Below, piece by piece: positions 23,988 through 32,524 of a DNA stretch of 56,367 nucleotides. A program made the translations under genes and the position numbers. The stretch is taken from assembly GCF_026460885.1 (NCBI RefSeq), contig NZ_JAOVZW010000009.1, positions 1 through 56,367 on the forward strand, written 5' to 3'. Source of the stretch: Chryseobacterium formosum (GTDB taxonomy: Bacteria; Bacteroidota; Bacteroidia; Flavobacteriales; Weeksellaceae). The number at the start of each line of letters is the position of its first letter. The stretch's first letter is position 1. Below the pieces are notes generated by a model that had not been told where the DNA came from, searched no databases, and saw only the letters and a program-made list of their open reading frames with translations.

Positions 23988-25094
23988 TTATTTTAAAGCA
24001 ACTTCTGCTTTCACATTCATTCCTGTTCTTAATCTTTTTGCAATATTTGGATCAAGCTTTACAAAATCGATTTTTATCGGAAGTCTCTGAACTACTTTTA
24101 CGAAGTTTCCACTTGCATTATCTGGTGGAAGAATAGAGAATGTAGAACCTGTTGCCGGAGAAAACGAACTTACCACTCCTTCAAATTTTGTATCAGGGAA
24201 AGCATCAATTTTAATTTCAACTTTTTGTCCTTCCACCATTTTCGCAACCTGAGTTTCTTTGAAATTGGCAATTACCCATTTCTGGTCATTTTTAACCAAG
24301 CTAAATAATTGAGAACCCGCCTGTAAAAACTGACCTGCCTGAATAGGAACTTTTCCTACAAAACCATCTTCCGGAGCAACGATAATAGTATAAGAAAGAT
24401 TTAATCTTGCACTTTCTACATCTACTTCTCTTTGTTTTGCAACTGATCCAGCAACAGAAATTTGTTGAGAACTTGCCTCAGTTTGAGAAGAAGCGATTCC
24501 GGTTTGCTGAGCAATTTGGTTTCTTGTTTCTACCAAAACCTGCAATTGTTTATCTGCAGATTGTTTTGCAGCCAAAGCCTGTTCGTATTGCTGTTGAGTG
24601 ATTGAATGATCTTTTACAAGAATTTCATATCTTTTTAAATCCTGTGCTGTCTTCCAAACATTAACTTTAGCAGCTTCAATTTGAGCATTTGCTGTTGCAA
24701 CCGCAGCCTGAGAACTGCTGATATTTTTTGAAGTGGCATTCGTAGAAGATTGAGCTGAAGAAATATTACTTTTAGCTGTAGATAAAGCTGCAGTTGCTTG
24801 TTCCAAAGCCATTTTTTGATCTTTATTATCTAAAATAACCAAAGTATCGCCTTTTTTTACAAACTGGTTGTCTTTTACTTTCACCTGAGCAACATAACCT
24901 GAGATTTTAGAAATAACAGGATTCATGTTGGAAGCGATTTGAGCATCATCTGTTTCTTCATGAAACTGGCCGTAAGTGTAAGATCTGTAACCGAAGATTC
25001 CTCCTCCGATTACGATTACTGCTAATATAATTGGGAAAACTAAACTTTTTTTCTTTTTTGGTTCAGCGATTTCCTGAGTGTTATTATTTTCCAT
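23988..25094 (-). CDS. emrA: HlyD/EmrA-type membrane fusion protein
   Basis: A 368-residue periplasmic adaptor of a tripartite pump. One N-terminal membrane anchor (VFPIILAVIVIGGGIFGY) is followed by the first lipoyl half (ISKISGYVAQVKVKDNQFV), a long coiled-coil hairpin rich in Ala, Gln and Ser (about 90-215), the second lipoyl half (IIVAPEDGFVGKVPIQAGQ) and a beta-barrel. It should link EmrB to the TolC-like channel encoded 16 bp upstream in the same operon. Confidence 0.93.
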   Translation of the reverse strand: MENNNTQEIAEPKKKKSLVFPIILAVIVIGGGIFGYRSYTYGQFHEETDDAQIASNMNPVISKISGYVAQVKVKDNQFVKKGDTLVILDNKDQKMALEQATAALSTAKSNISSAQSSTNATSKNISSSQAAVATANAQIEAAKVNVWKTAQDLKRYEILVKDHSITQQQYEQALAAKQSADKQLQVLVETRNQIAQQTGIASSQTEASSQQISVAGSVAKQREVDVESARLNLSYTIIVAPEDGFVGKVPIQAGQFLQAGSQLFSLVKNDQKWVIANFKETQVAKMVEGQKVEIKIDAFPDTKFEGVVSSFSPATGSTFSILPPDNASGNFVKVVQRLPIKIDFVKLDPNIAKRLRTGMNVKAEVALK

Positions 25095-25110
25095 TTTGGG
25101 TATTGTCTTT

Positions 25111-26424
25111 TTATTTAATAGTTAGAGTTCCTGTAGTCTGCAAAAGTTTTCTGTATGCTAATGCGGCATCGGCTTTGGCATTTATTACACCAACGTTTGC
25201 TGAAATTTGAGCTGCATCGGCATCAAGTAATTCAGTCATCGTTGCAAGACCATTATCGTATTTGTTTTTTGTAATTCTGTAGTTTTCATTTGCTTGCTCT
25301 GCAGATTTTTCGAAAACAGCGATTCTCTTTTTAGAATAATCTGAATTTTGATATTCTCTGTTGACATCAAGTTTAATATTGTCATTCAGCAAATCATTTG
25401 TTGCTGACAACTGCATTTCTCTTGCCTGAGACTGTTTCAATGCTGAATTTTCTTTCCAAAGGTTTGAAAGATTATAAGAAATTCCTACCCCAACATTCAC
25501 TGCATTATAGACAGTCAAGAATTTCGGAATATCTGCTGCAACATAACCTCCCGTTAAAGCAATTGACGGAAGATTTTCTGCCTTTGCAGATTTCGTTCCC
25601 AATTGAGCTGCTTTTCTTTGTTGGTCTAAAGCCTGTAGATCTTTACGGTTTTCTCTTGCTGCATTCAGATAAAAATCAACAGTTTTTACATCATCAGATT
25701 CATCAATATAGTTTTGATCAACTTCGATTTCAGTGGCATCGGGAAGACCTAAAAGCAAATCCATATTGATATTGGCAATATTGTAATTGTTTTTTGCTTC
25801 TAAAAGTTGTAATTCAATGTTTGAAGTCTGAAGATTCGCCTTTAAACGGTCGTTTCTTGCGATTACACCATTATTTTCAAGCTTAAGAAAGGTTTCGTCT
25901 CTTTTTTGAGAAGCCGTCAAATTTTCTTCCAAAACTTTAATGGATTGATTGGCTTTAAATAAATTATTATAAGCCTGAGCAACGTTATAAGCAATAGCAA
26001 TTTTGTCATTTTCAGTACTCAGTTTTGACGCTTCTACCAAATATTTTGCAGACTGAATTCCATATTTAATTTTTCCGCCGCTGTATAAAGGAATGCTCAA
26101 ATTTGCCGAACCAAATGCAACCTGATGAACTTCTGGTCCACCTGCGGAAGATACTCCGGGAAGTTTTAAATCAACAGTCGGTTTAATGGGAAGATACATG
26201 TAACTTCCTGAAACCTTCAATTCTGGAAGCTGTCTGTTTTTTGCTTCCAAAAGATCAGCAGTTGCTTCTTCAATTTTGGCAGCATCTATTTTTAAACTTT
26301 TACTGTTCTGGATTCCAAGCTGAACCGCCTCATCAAGAGTCAGCTGCTTTTTTTCCTGAGCATGAGTGTACACCATTCCTGCAAAAAGGGATAATGCAAT
26401 AACTGAGTTATTTATTCTCTTCAT
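25111..26424 (-). CDS. tolC: TolC-family outer membrane efflux protein
   Basis: 437 residues with a signal peptide (MKRINNSVIALSLFAGMVYT, cleavage after THA). Two homologous halves carry the long helices and outer-membrane strands of TolC/OEP proteins, for example DEAVQLGIQNSKSLKIDAAK and YDNGLATMTELLDADAAQIS. It forms the trimeric exit duct of the EmrAB pump. Its start overlaps the tetR end by 17 bp, and emrA follows closely, so these three are one transcript. Confidence 0.93.
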   Translation of the reverse strand: MKRINNSVIALSLFAGMVYTHAQEKKQLTLDEAVQLGIQNSKSLKIDAAKIEEATADLLEAKNRQLPELKVSGSYMYLPIKPTVDLKLPGVSSAGGPEVHQVAFGSANLSIPLYSGGKIKYGIQSAKYLVEASKLSTENDKIAIAYNVAQAYNNLFKANQSIKVLEENLTASQKRDETFLKLENNGVIARNDRLKANLQTSNIELQLLEAKNNYNIANINMDLLLGLPDATEIEVDQNYIDESDDVKTVDFYLNAARENRKDLQALDQQRKAAQLGTKSAKAENLPSIALTGGYVAADIPKFLTVYNAVNVGVGISYNLSNLWKENSALKQSQAREMQLSATNDLLNDNIKLDVNREYQNSDYSKKRIAVFEKSAEQANENYRITKNKYDNGLATMTELLDADAAQISANVGVINAKADAALAYRKLLQTTGTLTIK

Positions 26425-27034
26425 AACCTAAAAGGTCTTTTAAAATATGTTTTACGTGTTGTGTTAATTCATTGAAATAAGTTTCCTCAAAAGCTTCTTC
26501 AGTTTCATTATTTTGAAGGAATTCTTTGTACATTCCTGTTGCATTTGAAGCATAAAATAGAGTTCCGCTCACAGTAGAATGCAGTAAATAGATAGGAGGG
26601 TTTTTAGTAAAAATTCCTTTTTCTAAACCACTTTCAAGAATTTTCGAATACATTGTAAGAAAACCCAATTTGGTTTGCTTAAGAAACTCGACAATCTGAG
26701 GATTTTCTGTGTGAAGTTGCTCTCTCTGCATAATTCTGTAAAAACATTTGTGATGCCTTACTCTTCCTGCAAACTGATCAATTATTTTTTCAATTTTTTC
26801 CCATTCATTGATATCTGTTCTTTCTACAATATCTTTAGAAAAAAACTGACCTTCATTCATTCTATATTCCACCAATTTCTCGTACAGTTTTTCTTTAGAA
26901 CCGAAATAATAAGAAATCATTGAAATATTCACGTTTGCAGCTTTAGAAATTTCTCTTGTTGAGGTTCCTTGAAAGCCATTTTCAGCAAAAAGCTTTTCAG
27001 CAGCGAATAATATATTTTCTTCTTTTGAAATCAT
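26408..27034 (-). CDS. TetR/AcrR-family repressor of the efflux operon
   Basis: 208 residues from the ATG at 27034; an in-frame TTG 30 nt upstream overlaps the promoter and is not credible. The N-terminal helix-turn-helix is clear: LFAENGFQGTSTREISKAAN then SMISYYFGSKEKLYEKLV. The C-terminal half is the helical ligand domain. As first gene of the operon, downstream of a palindrome over its own promoter, it is probably an autorepressor relieved by pump substrates. Confidence 0.92.
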   Translation of the reverse strand: MISKEENILFAAEKLFAENGFQGTSTREISKAANVNISMISYYFGSKEKLYEKLVEYRMNEGQFFSKDIVERTDINEWEKIEKIIDQFAGRVRHHKCFYRIMQREQLHTENPQIVEFLKQTKLGFLTMYSKILESGLEKGIFTKNPPIYLLHSTVSGTLFYASNATGMYKEFLQNNETEEAFEETYFNELTQHVKHILKDLLGYEENK

Positions 27035-27053
27035 GTATGATAATTTTCGGATG

Positions 27054-27094
27054 CAAATGTACAATGCTTTTTTGTTGAAATCAAACGTTTGATT
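27054..27094 (-). promoter_or_regulatory. Promoter and TetR operator of the efflux operon
   Basis: The -7 box TACATTTG (27061-27054, minus strand) is preceded by a perfect 16-bp palindrome AATCAAACGTTTGATT (27079-27094). Its inner TTTG lies 20 bp from the -7 box, at the -33 position. Repressor bound there would block polymerase. Confidence 0.75.
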
Positions 27095-27204
27095 GATTTT
27101 TTAATTTATTTTTAATTTTCCTTAAAAATGAAGCTAAATTTCTATCAATAAAAAAGCGCTTCCAAACCAATGAAAACACTTATATTTAGCTATAATAAAT
27201 CGTT

Positions 27205-28323
27205 CTAAGAATTTTTATGAATATATCTCGATAATTTTATTCCTAAATCTGTCCAAACAATTTTAGGATTTCCGTTTCTTGTTAAATGTAAATCTGCAGT
27301 ATTAATTTCATCTAAAATACTGATAATATTTGCCCCACTAATGAATTTTGAAAAACCTTCCCAATTGAAACCATTTGCATCAATCTTTTTGTATACCAAA
27401 TCTTGCGATTGATAATTCTGCAACAAAGCCAATCGGAAAATCTCTGAAGCGTAGTTGAGAAAGTTTTTTTGTTTTTCCCTGTTCCAACCGGCAATTTCTC
27501 TTGCCCACAAAATTATGTTCTTCAAAAATTCTGGTTTCTTTTTCACCATAAATGCATCACGAACCCATTGCACAAATAGTTTTTCAAACTCCGGATTTTT
27601 CGTTTCTGAATTTAAAAAATTAATAGCTTCGTTAAGATTTCCTTGAGCCTGATGAACAATTTCTCTTACTTTATCAACCGATATTTGAAATTTAGACTGG
27701 AGATAAGTTTCAATATCTTCATCATTAATTCTTGGAACTTCAATCAGTTGAGTTCTTGATAAAATTGTAGGTAAAATATCGTCTGTACTTTCGGCAGTAA
27801 GAAGAATAATTGTTTTTGCAGGTGGTTCTTCGAGAAATTTCAAAAATTTGTTTGATGCTGCAATATTCATTTTGTCAGCTCTCCAAACAATTAAAATTTT
27901 TGTTCCGCCTTCGAAACTTTTCAGGGCAAATTTTTGGTTTTGGTCATCAATTTCGTCTGCCGAAATGAAAAACTGCTTGTTTTCAGATTCCAAATGAGCT
28001 GTCCAATCATCAAAACTTGAATATGGCGAACTGATCATCATTTCTCTGAACTGTTCAAACTTATTTTTACTTAAAGAATTTTTATTGTCTGTAAAAACCG
28101 GAAAACTGAAATGCAAATCAAGATGATTAAGATGTTCAACTTTCGAAGCAGCGTGTTCATTTTCACCTTTCAAAATTTCTTTTGCATATGCTAAAACCAG
28201 CGGCATCGTTCCATAACCCTCTTTTCCGATGAAAAGCTGGGCGTGGCTTACTCTGTTTTCGGCAATACTGTCTTTAAGAACTTTTTTCAGGTTTTCTTGT
28301 CCGGCGATGTTTTCCCAATTCAT
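27205..28323 (-). CDS. holB: DNA polymerase III subunit delta-prime
   Basis: A 372-residue clamp-loader subunit. The N-terminal AAA+ fold (GQENLKKVLKDSIAENRVSH, LFIGKEGYGT) has lost the Lys/Thr of the P-loop, as expected for the non-ATPase delta-prime. ANKFLKFLEEPPAKTIILL follows, with DDILPTILSRTQ, where the SRC motif reads SRT. The zinc-binding cysteines found in proteobacterial homologues are absent. The -7 box lies 4 nt from the ATG, implying a leaderless mRNA. Confidence 0.88.
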   Translation of the reverse strand: MNWENIAGQENLKKVLKDSIAENRVSHAQLFIGKEGYGTMPLVLAYAKEILKGENEHAASKVEHLNHLDLHFSFPVFTDNKNSLSKNKFEQFREMMISSPYSSFDDWTAHLESENKQFFISADEIDDQNQKFALKSFEGGTKILIVWRADKMNIAASNKFLKFLEEPPAKTIILLTAESTDDILPTILSRTQLIEVPRINDEDIETYLQSKFQISVDKVREIVHQAQGNLNEAINFLNSETKNPEFEKLFVQWVRDAFMVKKKPEFLKNIILWAREIAGWNREKQKNFLNYASEIFRLALLQNYQSQDLVYKKIDANGFNWEGFSKFISGANIISILDEINTADLHLTRNGNPKIVWTDLGIKLSRYIHKNS

Positions 28324-28327
28324 GCTT

Positions 28328-28335
28328 CAAAGATA
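28328..28335 (-). promoter_or_regulatory. -7 box adjoining the holB start (leaderless)
   Basis: TATCTTTG on the minus strand ends 4 nt before the ATG at 28323. With the usual spacing, transcription would begin at or next to the start codon. Confidence 0.55.
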
Positions 28336-28364
28336 AGAATTTTTGAAAGTGATAACGAGTCAAG

Positions 28365-28449
28365 TGTCAATTTTGCTTCGCAAGTCAATAGTTAATTTCA
28401 CACCTTTTAAAAATTGACAGCATAGCTAATTCACAATTGACAATTCACC
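28365..28449. repeat. Palindromic intergenic repeat, CAATTGAC type
   Basis: TGTCAATTTT (28365-28374) and AAAATTGACA (28410-28419) form a perfect inverted repeat, followed by CAATTGACAATTCACC. It shares AGCAAAATTGACA and TTGACAATTCAC with the element in the emrA-emrB gap. No coding frame is present. Confidence 0.5.
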
Positions 28450-28538
28450 TAATATCTCCCTTAACAAACTTTAACCTCAGTAAATTTTTACAATTCATTA
28501 ATATTTAAGATATTTGCGCATTATTTTAAAAATCTAGA

Positions 28539-29816
28539 ATGAAAAAAATTTTTGTACTATCATTCATTTCGGTGGGGTATTTCCTAAATGCACAGAGTTT
28601 AAGCAACTCACCTTATGCTGCTTATGGAATTGGGGATGTAAAATATGATAATACGATTGAAACCAGCTCAATGGGAGGCATTTCTACTGCATACATCAGT
28701 GATTTCAGTAGTAATTTCAATTTCGGAAACCCTGCTAACAATGGCAATTTTGAGCTGACAAGTATCAAACTTGAAGCAACAAACGAAAACAATTACTTCA
28801 AAACTGATTATAATAGTACAAAATCTACAAAGCATTCTACCTATTTATCAAATATTTCAATAGCTTTTCCTGTTTCGCCTAAAATAAAAATGGGATTTTT
28901 GTATCAACCATACAGCTCAAAGAGTTATGAAATTCTTCATAGCGAAACGATAGCTGATGGAACTGTTTATGGAAATAAATTTACAGGTAGCGGAACTTTA
29001 AATACTGCACAAGTTGCATTATCATACAAAATCAATCCTAAATTTTCTGTCGGAGCAAAAGCAAATTACTACTTCGGAAATCTTTATGATCTAAATGAGT
29101 TTACAACTTCTACTGCAGATTTGATCAACGGTTACGAGACTAAAAACAGTATTAAAAACTTTAACTTTACCTTAGGTACAAGTTATCAATCGATCAATAC
29201 AAGTACCGACAAAAAACTTACTATAGGAGCGACTGCTACTTTCGGTAATACAAGTAAAATGACTACTGAATATACAAACAGTACTTATTATTACACAGAC
29301 GTTGACATAAAATCTACTCCTACAGTTATTGAAAATAAAAAAAACAATTCTAATAACCTTATTCCACTTCAGGCTTCTGTCGGAGTTGGATACGGAAGTG
29401 AAAATGAATGGTTTGTTTCAGGGCAGATTGATTATAAAAAGGGAGAATCGATAAGTTATTTCGGTAATACGTTCGACTACAAAGATTCTTACCGTGTTTC
29501 TGCCGGAGGATGGTATTTACCAAACTATAACAACTTTAGAAGTTATTTTTCAAGAGTAGTTTACCGTTATGGTGCTTTCTATGAAAAAGGAAATATCGAA
29601 CTTTATGGTAACAGCATCAATAAATTTGGTGTTTCTGCCGGAGTTATGTTACCGTTTAAAAACAGCGGTATAGGAAGAATGAGCGGTCTTGAGATTGGTG
29701 TAGAAGTTGGGAAAAGAGGAACTCTGAAAGACAATCTAATCAACCAGAATTTTGTCAACGTAAAAGTTGGTTTCAATTTTGCTGACAGATGGTTTAGAAA
29801 ACAGCTTTACAATTAA
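28539..29816 (+). CDS. Outer-membrane beta-barrel protein
   Basis: 425 residues with a signal peptide (MKKIFVLSFISVGYFLNAQ) and a repeating pattern of amphipathic strands ending in a C-terminal barrel closure (FVNVKVGFNFADRWFRKQLY). Early residues SPYAAYGIGDVKYDN and SMGGISTAY resemble FadL/PorV-like barrels. The transported substrate is unknown. It lies 2 bp upstream of lptC and then anmK, so it belongs to an envelope-biogenesis operon. Confidence 0.8.
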   Translation: MKKIFVLSFISVGYFLNAQSLSNSPYAAYGIGDVKYDNTIETSSMGGISTAYISDFSSNFNFGNPANNGNFELTSIKLEATNENNYFKTDYNSTKSTKHSTYLSNISIAFPVSPKIKMGFLYQPYSSKSYEILHSETIADGTVYGNKFTGSGTLNTAQVALSYKINPKFSVGAKANYYFGNLYDLNEFTTSTADLINGYETKNSIKNFNFTLGTSYQSINTSTDKKLTIGATATFGNTSKMTTEYTNSTYYYTDVDIKSTPTVIENKKNNSNNLIPLQASVGVGYGSENEWFVSGQIDYKKGESISYFGNTFDYKDSYRVSAGGWYLPNYNNFRSYFSRVVYRYGAFYEKGNIELYGNSINKFGVSAGVMLPFKNSGIGRMSGLEIGVEVGKRGTLKDNLINQNFVNVKVGFNFADRWFRKQLYN

Positions 29817-29818
29817 TA

Positions 29819-30415
29819 ATGAATTTTATTTCACATAAATTTAAAAATATAGCATACCTTTTTAGTTGTGCTATATTTTTTATATTCACATCTTGCGAAG
29901 AAGATCTTACCAAGCTAAACGGTAATGAAAACAAAAATTTTCCTTCGAGAATTATTTATGATGCTAAAATTGTTCAGAGAGATTCAGGTTTTATTACTTT
30001 AAAAGCGACAGCTCCGATTATTGAAACGTATGAATTGATTGACAGTCCTTATACTGTTGCCAAAAAGGGAATGAAAATAGAATTTTTCGACAAGAAAAAA
30101 CCTAAAAATCCCGGAAATATCACTGCTAAATTTGCTAAAATTTATGATTACAAAAAATTTTACGAAGCAAGAGGCGATGTGAAAATTCTTACAAGTGACG
30201 GACAGAGATTTGCGACTCAAAGTGTTTTTTGGGATCAGGCTAAGAAAAGAATTTATACAAGAGACACTGTTTATGCAACGATGGAAGACGGTTCTACTCT
30301 AGTTCATGCAAACGGAATGACAGCAAAAGACGATTTCTCAGAATACAAATTTTTCAACAATTCTGGAGATCTTGATGTAAGTAAAGCTAAAATAGCTCAA
30401 CCTAAAGCTCAATAG
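29819..30415 (+). CDS. lptC: LPS export periplasmic protein LptC
   Basis: 198 residues. The N-terminus ends in a lipobox-like FTSC at about residues 23-26, as in Bacteroidetes LptC, which are lipoproteins rather than membrane-anchored. The body has the beta-jellyroll pattern of LptC/OstA (EFFDKKKPKNPGNITAKFAK, EARGDVKILTSDGQRFATQS). It should pass LPS from LptBFG toward LptA and LptD. Two bases separate it from the barrel gene and three from anmK. Confidence 0.85.
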   Translation: MNFISHKFKNIAYLFSCAIFFIFTSCEEDLTKLNGNENKNFPSRIIYDAKIVQRDSGFITLKATAPIIETYELIDSPYTVAKKGMKIEFFDKKKPKNPGNITAKFAKIYDYKKFYEARGDVKILTSDGQRFATQSVFWDQAKKRIYTRDTVYATMEDGSTLVHANGMTAKDDFSEYKFFNNSGDLDVSKAKIAQPKAQ

Positions 30416-30418
30416 ATC

Positions 30419-31465
30419 ATGGTTTTTAAAGCGATAGGATTGATGTCCGGAACCAGTTTGGACGGTTTAGATATCTGTTTTGCTCAGTTTTGGAAAGAAA
30501 ATTTTCAATGGAAATTTAAAATCGTTCAGGCTGAAACTGTTTCTTATGCTAAAGCCTTAGAAGATCAACTTAGAAATTCAATTCATTTATCATCACAAGA
30601 TTTATTAGCTTTAAACTCCGAATATGGCTTTTATTTAGGTCAGATTACTCAAGATTTCATTCAAAAAAACCAGTTATCAGAAATTGATTTGATTGCTTCA
30701 CACGGTCACACTATTTTTCATCAACCTCAAAGGAAATTTACACTTCAAATTGGTGACGGAAGAGCGATAAAAGCAGAAACTCAAATTCCTGTCGTTTACG
30801 ATTTTCGTTCTCAGGATGTTTTATTAGGTGGAAACGGAGCTCCTTTGGTTCCGATTGGTGACGAATTATTATTTTCCGATTACGATGCTTGCTTAAATTT
30901 AGGTGGATTTTCTAATATTTCATTTAAAACCAATCATCAGAGAATTGCATTTGATATTGCTCCAGTAAATATTGTCCTGAATAAATTAGCTTTAAATTTC
31001 AATCAGAATTATGATGAAAACGGTAATTTAGCGAGAAAAGGAAAGATCAATCAAGAGTTATTACAAAAGCTAAATTCTTTGGAATTTTACAATCAATCTC
31101 ATCCAAAATCTTTAGGAATTGAATGGTGTAATGAAAATATTTTCTCTTTATTTTTAAATATTGAAGATTTAGATATTTTAGCAACATTTACAGAACACGT
31201 TGCTGAACAAATTTCAAAAGTTTTTAATAACAATAATTTAAAGAAAGTCCTTTTTACAGGAGGCGGAACTTATAATCAGTTTCTTATTGAAAAGATTAAA
31301 AGTAAAACCCAATCGGAAATCATCATTCCTGAAAAGGAAATTATTGATTTCAAAGAAGCCTTGATTTTTGCTTTTATGGGAGTTTTAAGATGGAATAACG
31401 AAATCAATGTTCTCGCTTCTGCAACTGGAAGTTCACATAATCACAGTTCTGGAATTATCGCATAA
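30419..31465 (+). CDS. anmK: Anhydro-N-acetylmuramic acid kinase
   Basis: A 348-residue sugar kinase that phosphorylates 1,6-anhydro-MurNAc while opening the anhydro ring, for recycling of peptidoglycan fragments. Family signatures are GLMSGTSLDGLD at 7-18, IASHGHTIFHQP, FDIAPVNIVLN and the C-terminal VLFTGGGTYNQFL. Length is normal. It is the last gene of the barrel-lptC-anmK group and is followed by a terminator. Confidence 0.95.
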   Translation: MVFKAIGLMSGTSLDGLDICFAQFWKENFQWKFKIVQAETVSYAKALEDQLRNSIHLSSQDLLALNSEYGFYLGQITQDFIQKNQLSEIDLIASHGHTIFHQPQRKFTLQIGDGRAIKAETQIPVVYDFRSQDVLLGGNGAPLVPIGDELLFSDYDACLNLGGFSNISFKTNHQRIAFDIAPVNIVLNKLALNFNQNYDENGNLARKGKINQELLQKLNSLEFYNQSHPKSLGIEWCNENIFSLFLNIEDLDILATFTEHVAEQISKVFNNNNLKKVLFTGGGTYNQFLIEKIKSKTQSEIIIPEKEIIDFKEALIFAFMGVLRWNNEINVLASATGSSHNHSSGIIA

Positions 31466-31466
31466 A

Positions 31467-31490
31467 AAAACCTCCATTTCTGAAGGTTTT
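31467..31490. terminator. Terminator between anmK and the SRPBCC gene
   Basis: AAAACCT pairs with AGGTTTT around CCATTTCTGA, with A and T flanks suitable for both converging genes. Confidence 0.7.
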
Positions 31491-31493
31491 TCT

Positions 31494-31883
31494 TTATTTG
31501 TAAGCTTCGATCTTATCTGTCAAAGTGTTGATGAAATTCTGAAGTGGCTTTTCTACCATCATTTTAATGAAAGGATTAAATTTTCCTTCAAAAAGCATCT
31601 GAACTTCCGTTTGATTTTCGTTTAACGGATTCAAAGTTGCAGTCAAGGCAAAATCTAAACTTGAACTAGCCGATTTTAAAACTGCTTTCTCTTCTGTAAC
31701 TTCATCAATTTTCAATGCAATTTCCGGCATTCCTTGAAGTCCGAATTTGAAGCCATCTTCTCTGGTTTCAAACTTCTGAAGACCATCCGGCATAAAATTT
31801 TTATAATTTTCAGGCGATTTCAGCAACTCAGATAAATCTTTAGATGATTTATTGACAATAATTTTTCGTCCTTCTAAATTCAT
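31494..31883 (-). CDS. SRPBCC/START-like protein
   Basis: 129 residues forming a small helix-grip domain: MNLEGRKIIVNKSSKDLSEL, a central strand-rich stretch (VLKSASSSLDFALTATLNPL) and a long C-terminal helix (KMMVEKPLQNFINTLTDKIE). Such domains bind hydrophobic ligands in a groove; no specific ligand can be assigned. It is divergent from the NUDIX gene with only 29 bp between start codons. Confidence 0.75.
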   Translation of the reverse strand: MNLEGRKIIVNKSSKDLSELLKSPENYKNFMPDGLQKFETREDGFKFGLQGMPEIALKIDEVTEEKAVLKSASSSLDFALTATLNPLNENQTEVQMLFEGKFNPFIKMMVEKPLQNFINTLTDKIEAYK

Positions 31884-31912
31884 TTTTTATTTTTGTATTT
31901 AAATTACTACAA

Positions 31913-32524
31913 ATGTATAAAGTTTTTGTGAACGAAAAAAAATTATTGATATCTAAGAAGCCGGAAAACTTAGAGAAAACCTTAAATTACGAAAGTTTCA
32001 CAACTTTAGAAATCGCTCTCGATCTTCTTCAGAATACGTCGACTTCTGAACTGAACGTTTATGGCGAACAGATTGAAATCATTTGGGAAGAATTTAAAAA
32101 ACTATTCAGAATCATTGAAGCAGCGGGAGGAATTGTATTGAGACCAAATGGAGATACACTTTTCATCAAAAGATTAGGAAAATGGGATCTTCCTAAAGGT
32201 AAAATGGAAAAAGGTGAATCTCGCGAAGAGTCTGCTGTAAGAGAAATTGAGGAAGAAACAAATTTAATGAATGTAGAACTTCGAGATTTCATCAACACCA
32301 CCTATCATATTTATATTGAAAGAAATGGTGACCGTGTTTTGAAACACACACACTGGTTTGAAATGTTTTTTGATGGTGAAGATACTTCAAAACCTCAATT
32401 GGAAGAAGGAATCACAGAAGTTGCCTGGAAAAACACCACTCAGATTGAGAATGAAGTTTTCCCAAGTACTTTCCAGAATATAAAGTTGATTATCAATGAA
32501 TTTTGGGATTCGAAATCTAAATAA
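31913..32524 (+). CDS. NUDIX hydrolase
   Basis: 203 residues. The Nudix box spans residues 96-118 (GKMEKGESREESAVREIEEE then TNL) and keeps the catalytic Glu residues; the consensus Gly near the end is Asn. An N-terminal extension of about 65 residues precedes the fold. It should cleave a nucleoside diphosphate linked to some moiety; the substrate is unknown. A TATTTTTG box (31888-31895) precedes the ATG. Its last 8 bp overlap the end of murF. Confidence 0.88.
   Translation: MYKVFVNEKKLLISKKPENLEKTLNYESFTTLEIALDLLQNTSTSELNVYGEQIEIIWEEFKKLFRIIEAAGGIVLRPNGDTLFIKRLGKWDLPKGKMEKGESREESAVREIEEETNLMNVELRDFINTTYHIYIERNGDRVLKHTHWFEMFFDGEDTSKPQLEEGITEVAWKNTTQIENEVFPSTFQNIKLIINEFWDSKSK

Noticed and set aside
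27035..27064. TTG start extending the TetR protein
   Set aside because: It would place the start within the -7 box region; the ATG at 27034 begins the normal TetR N-terminus.
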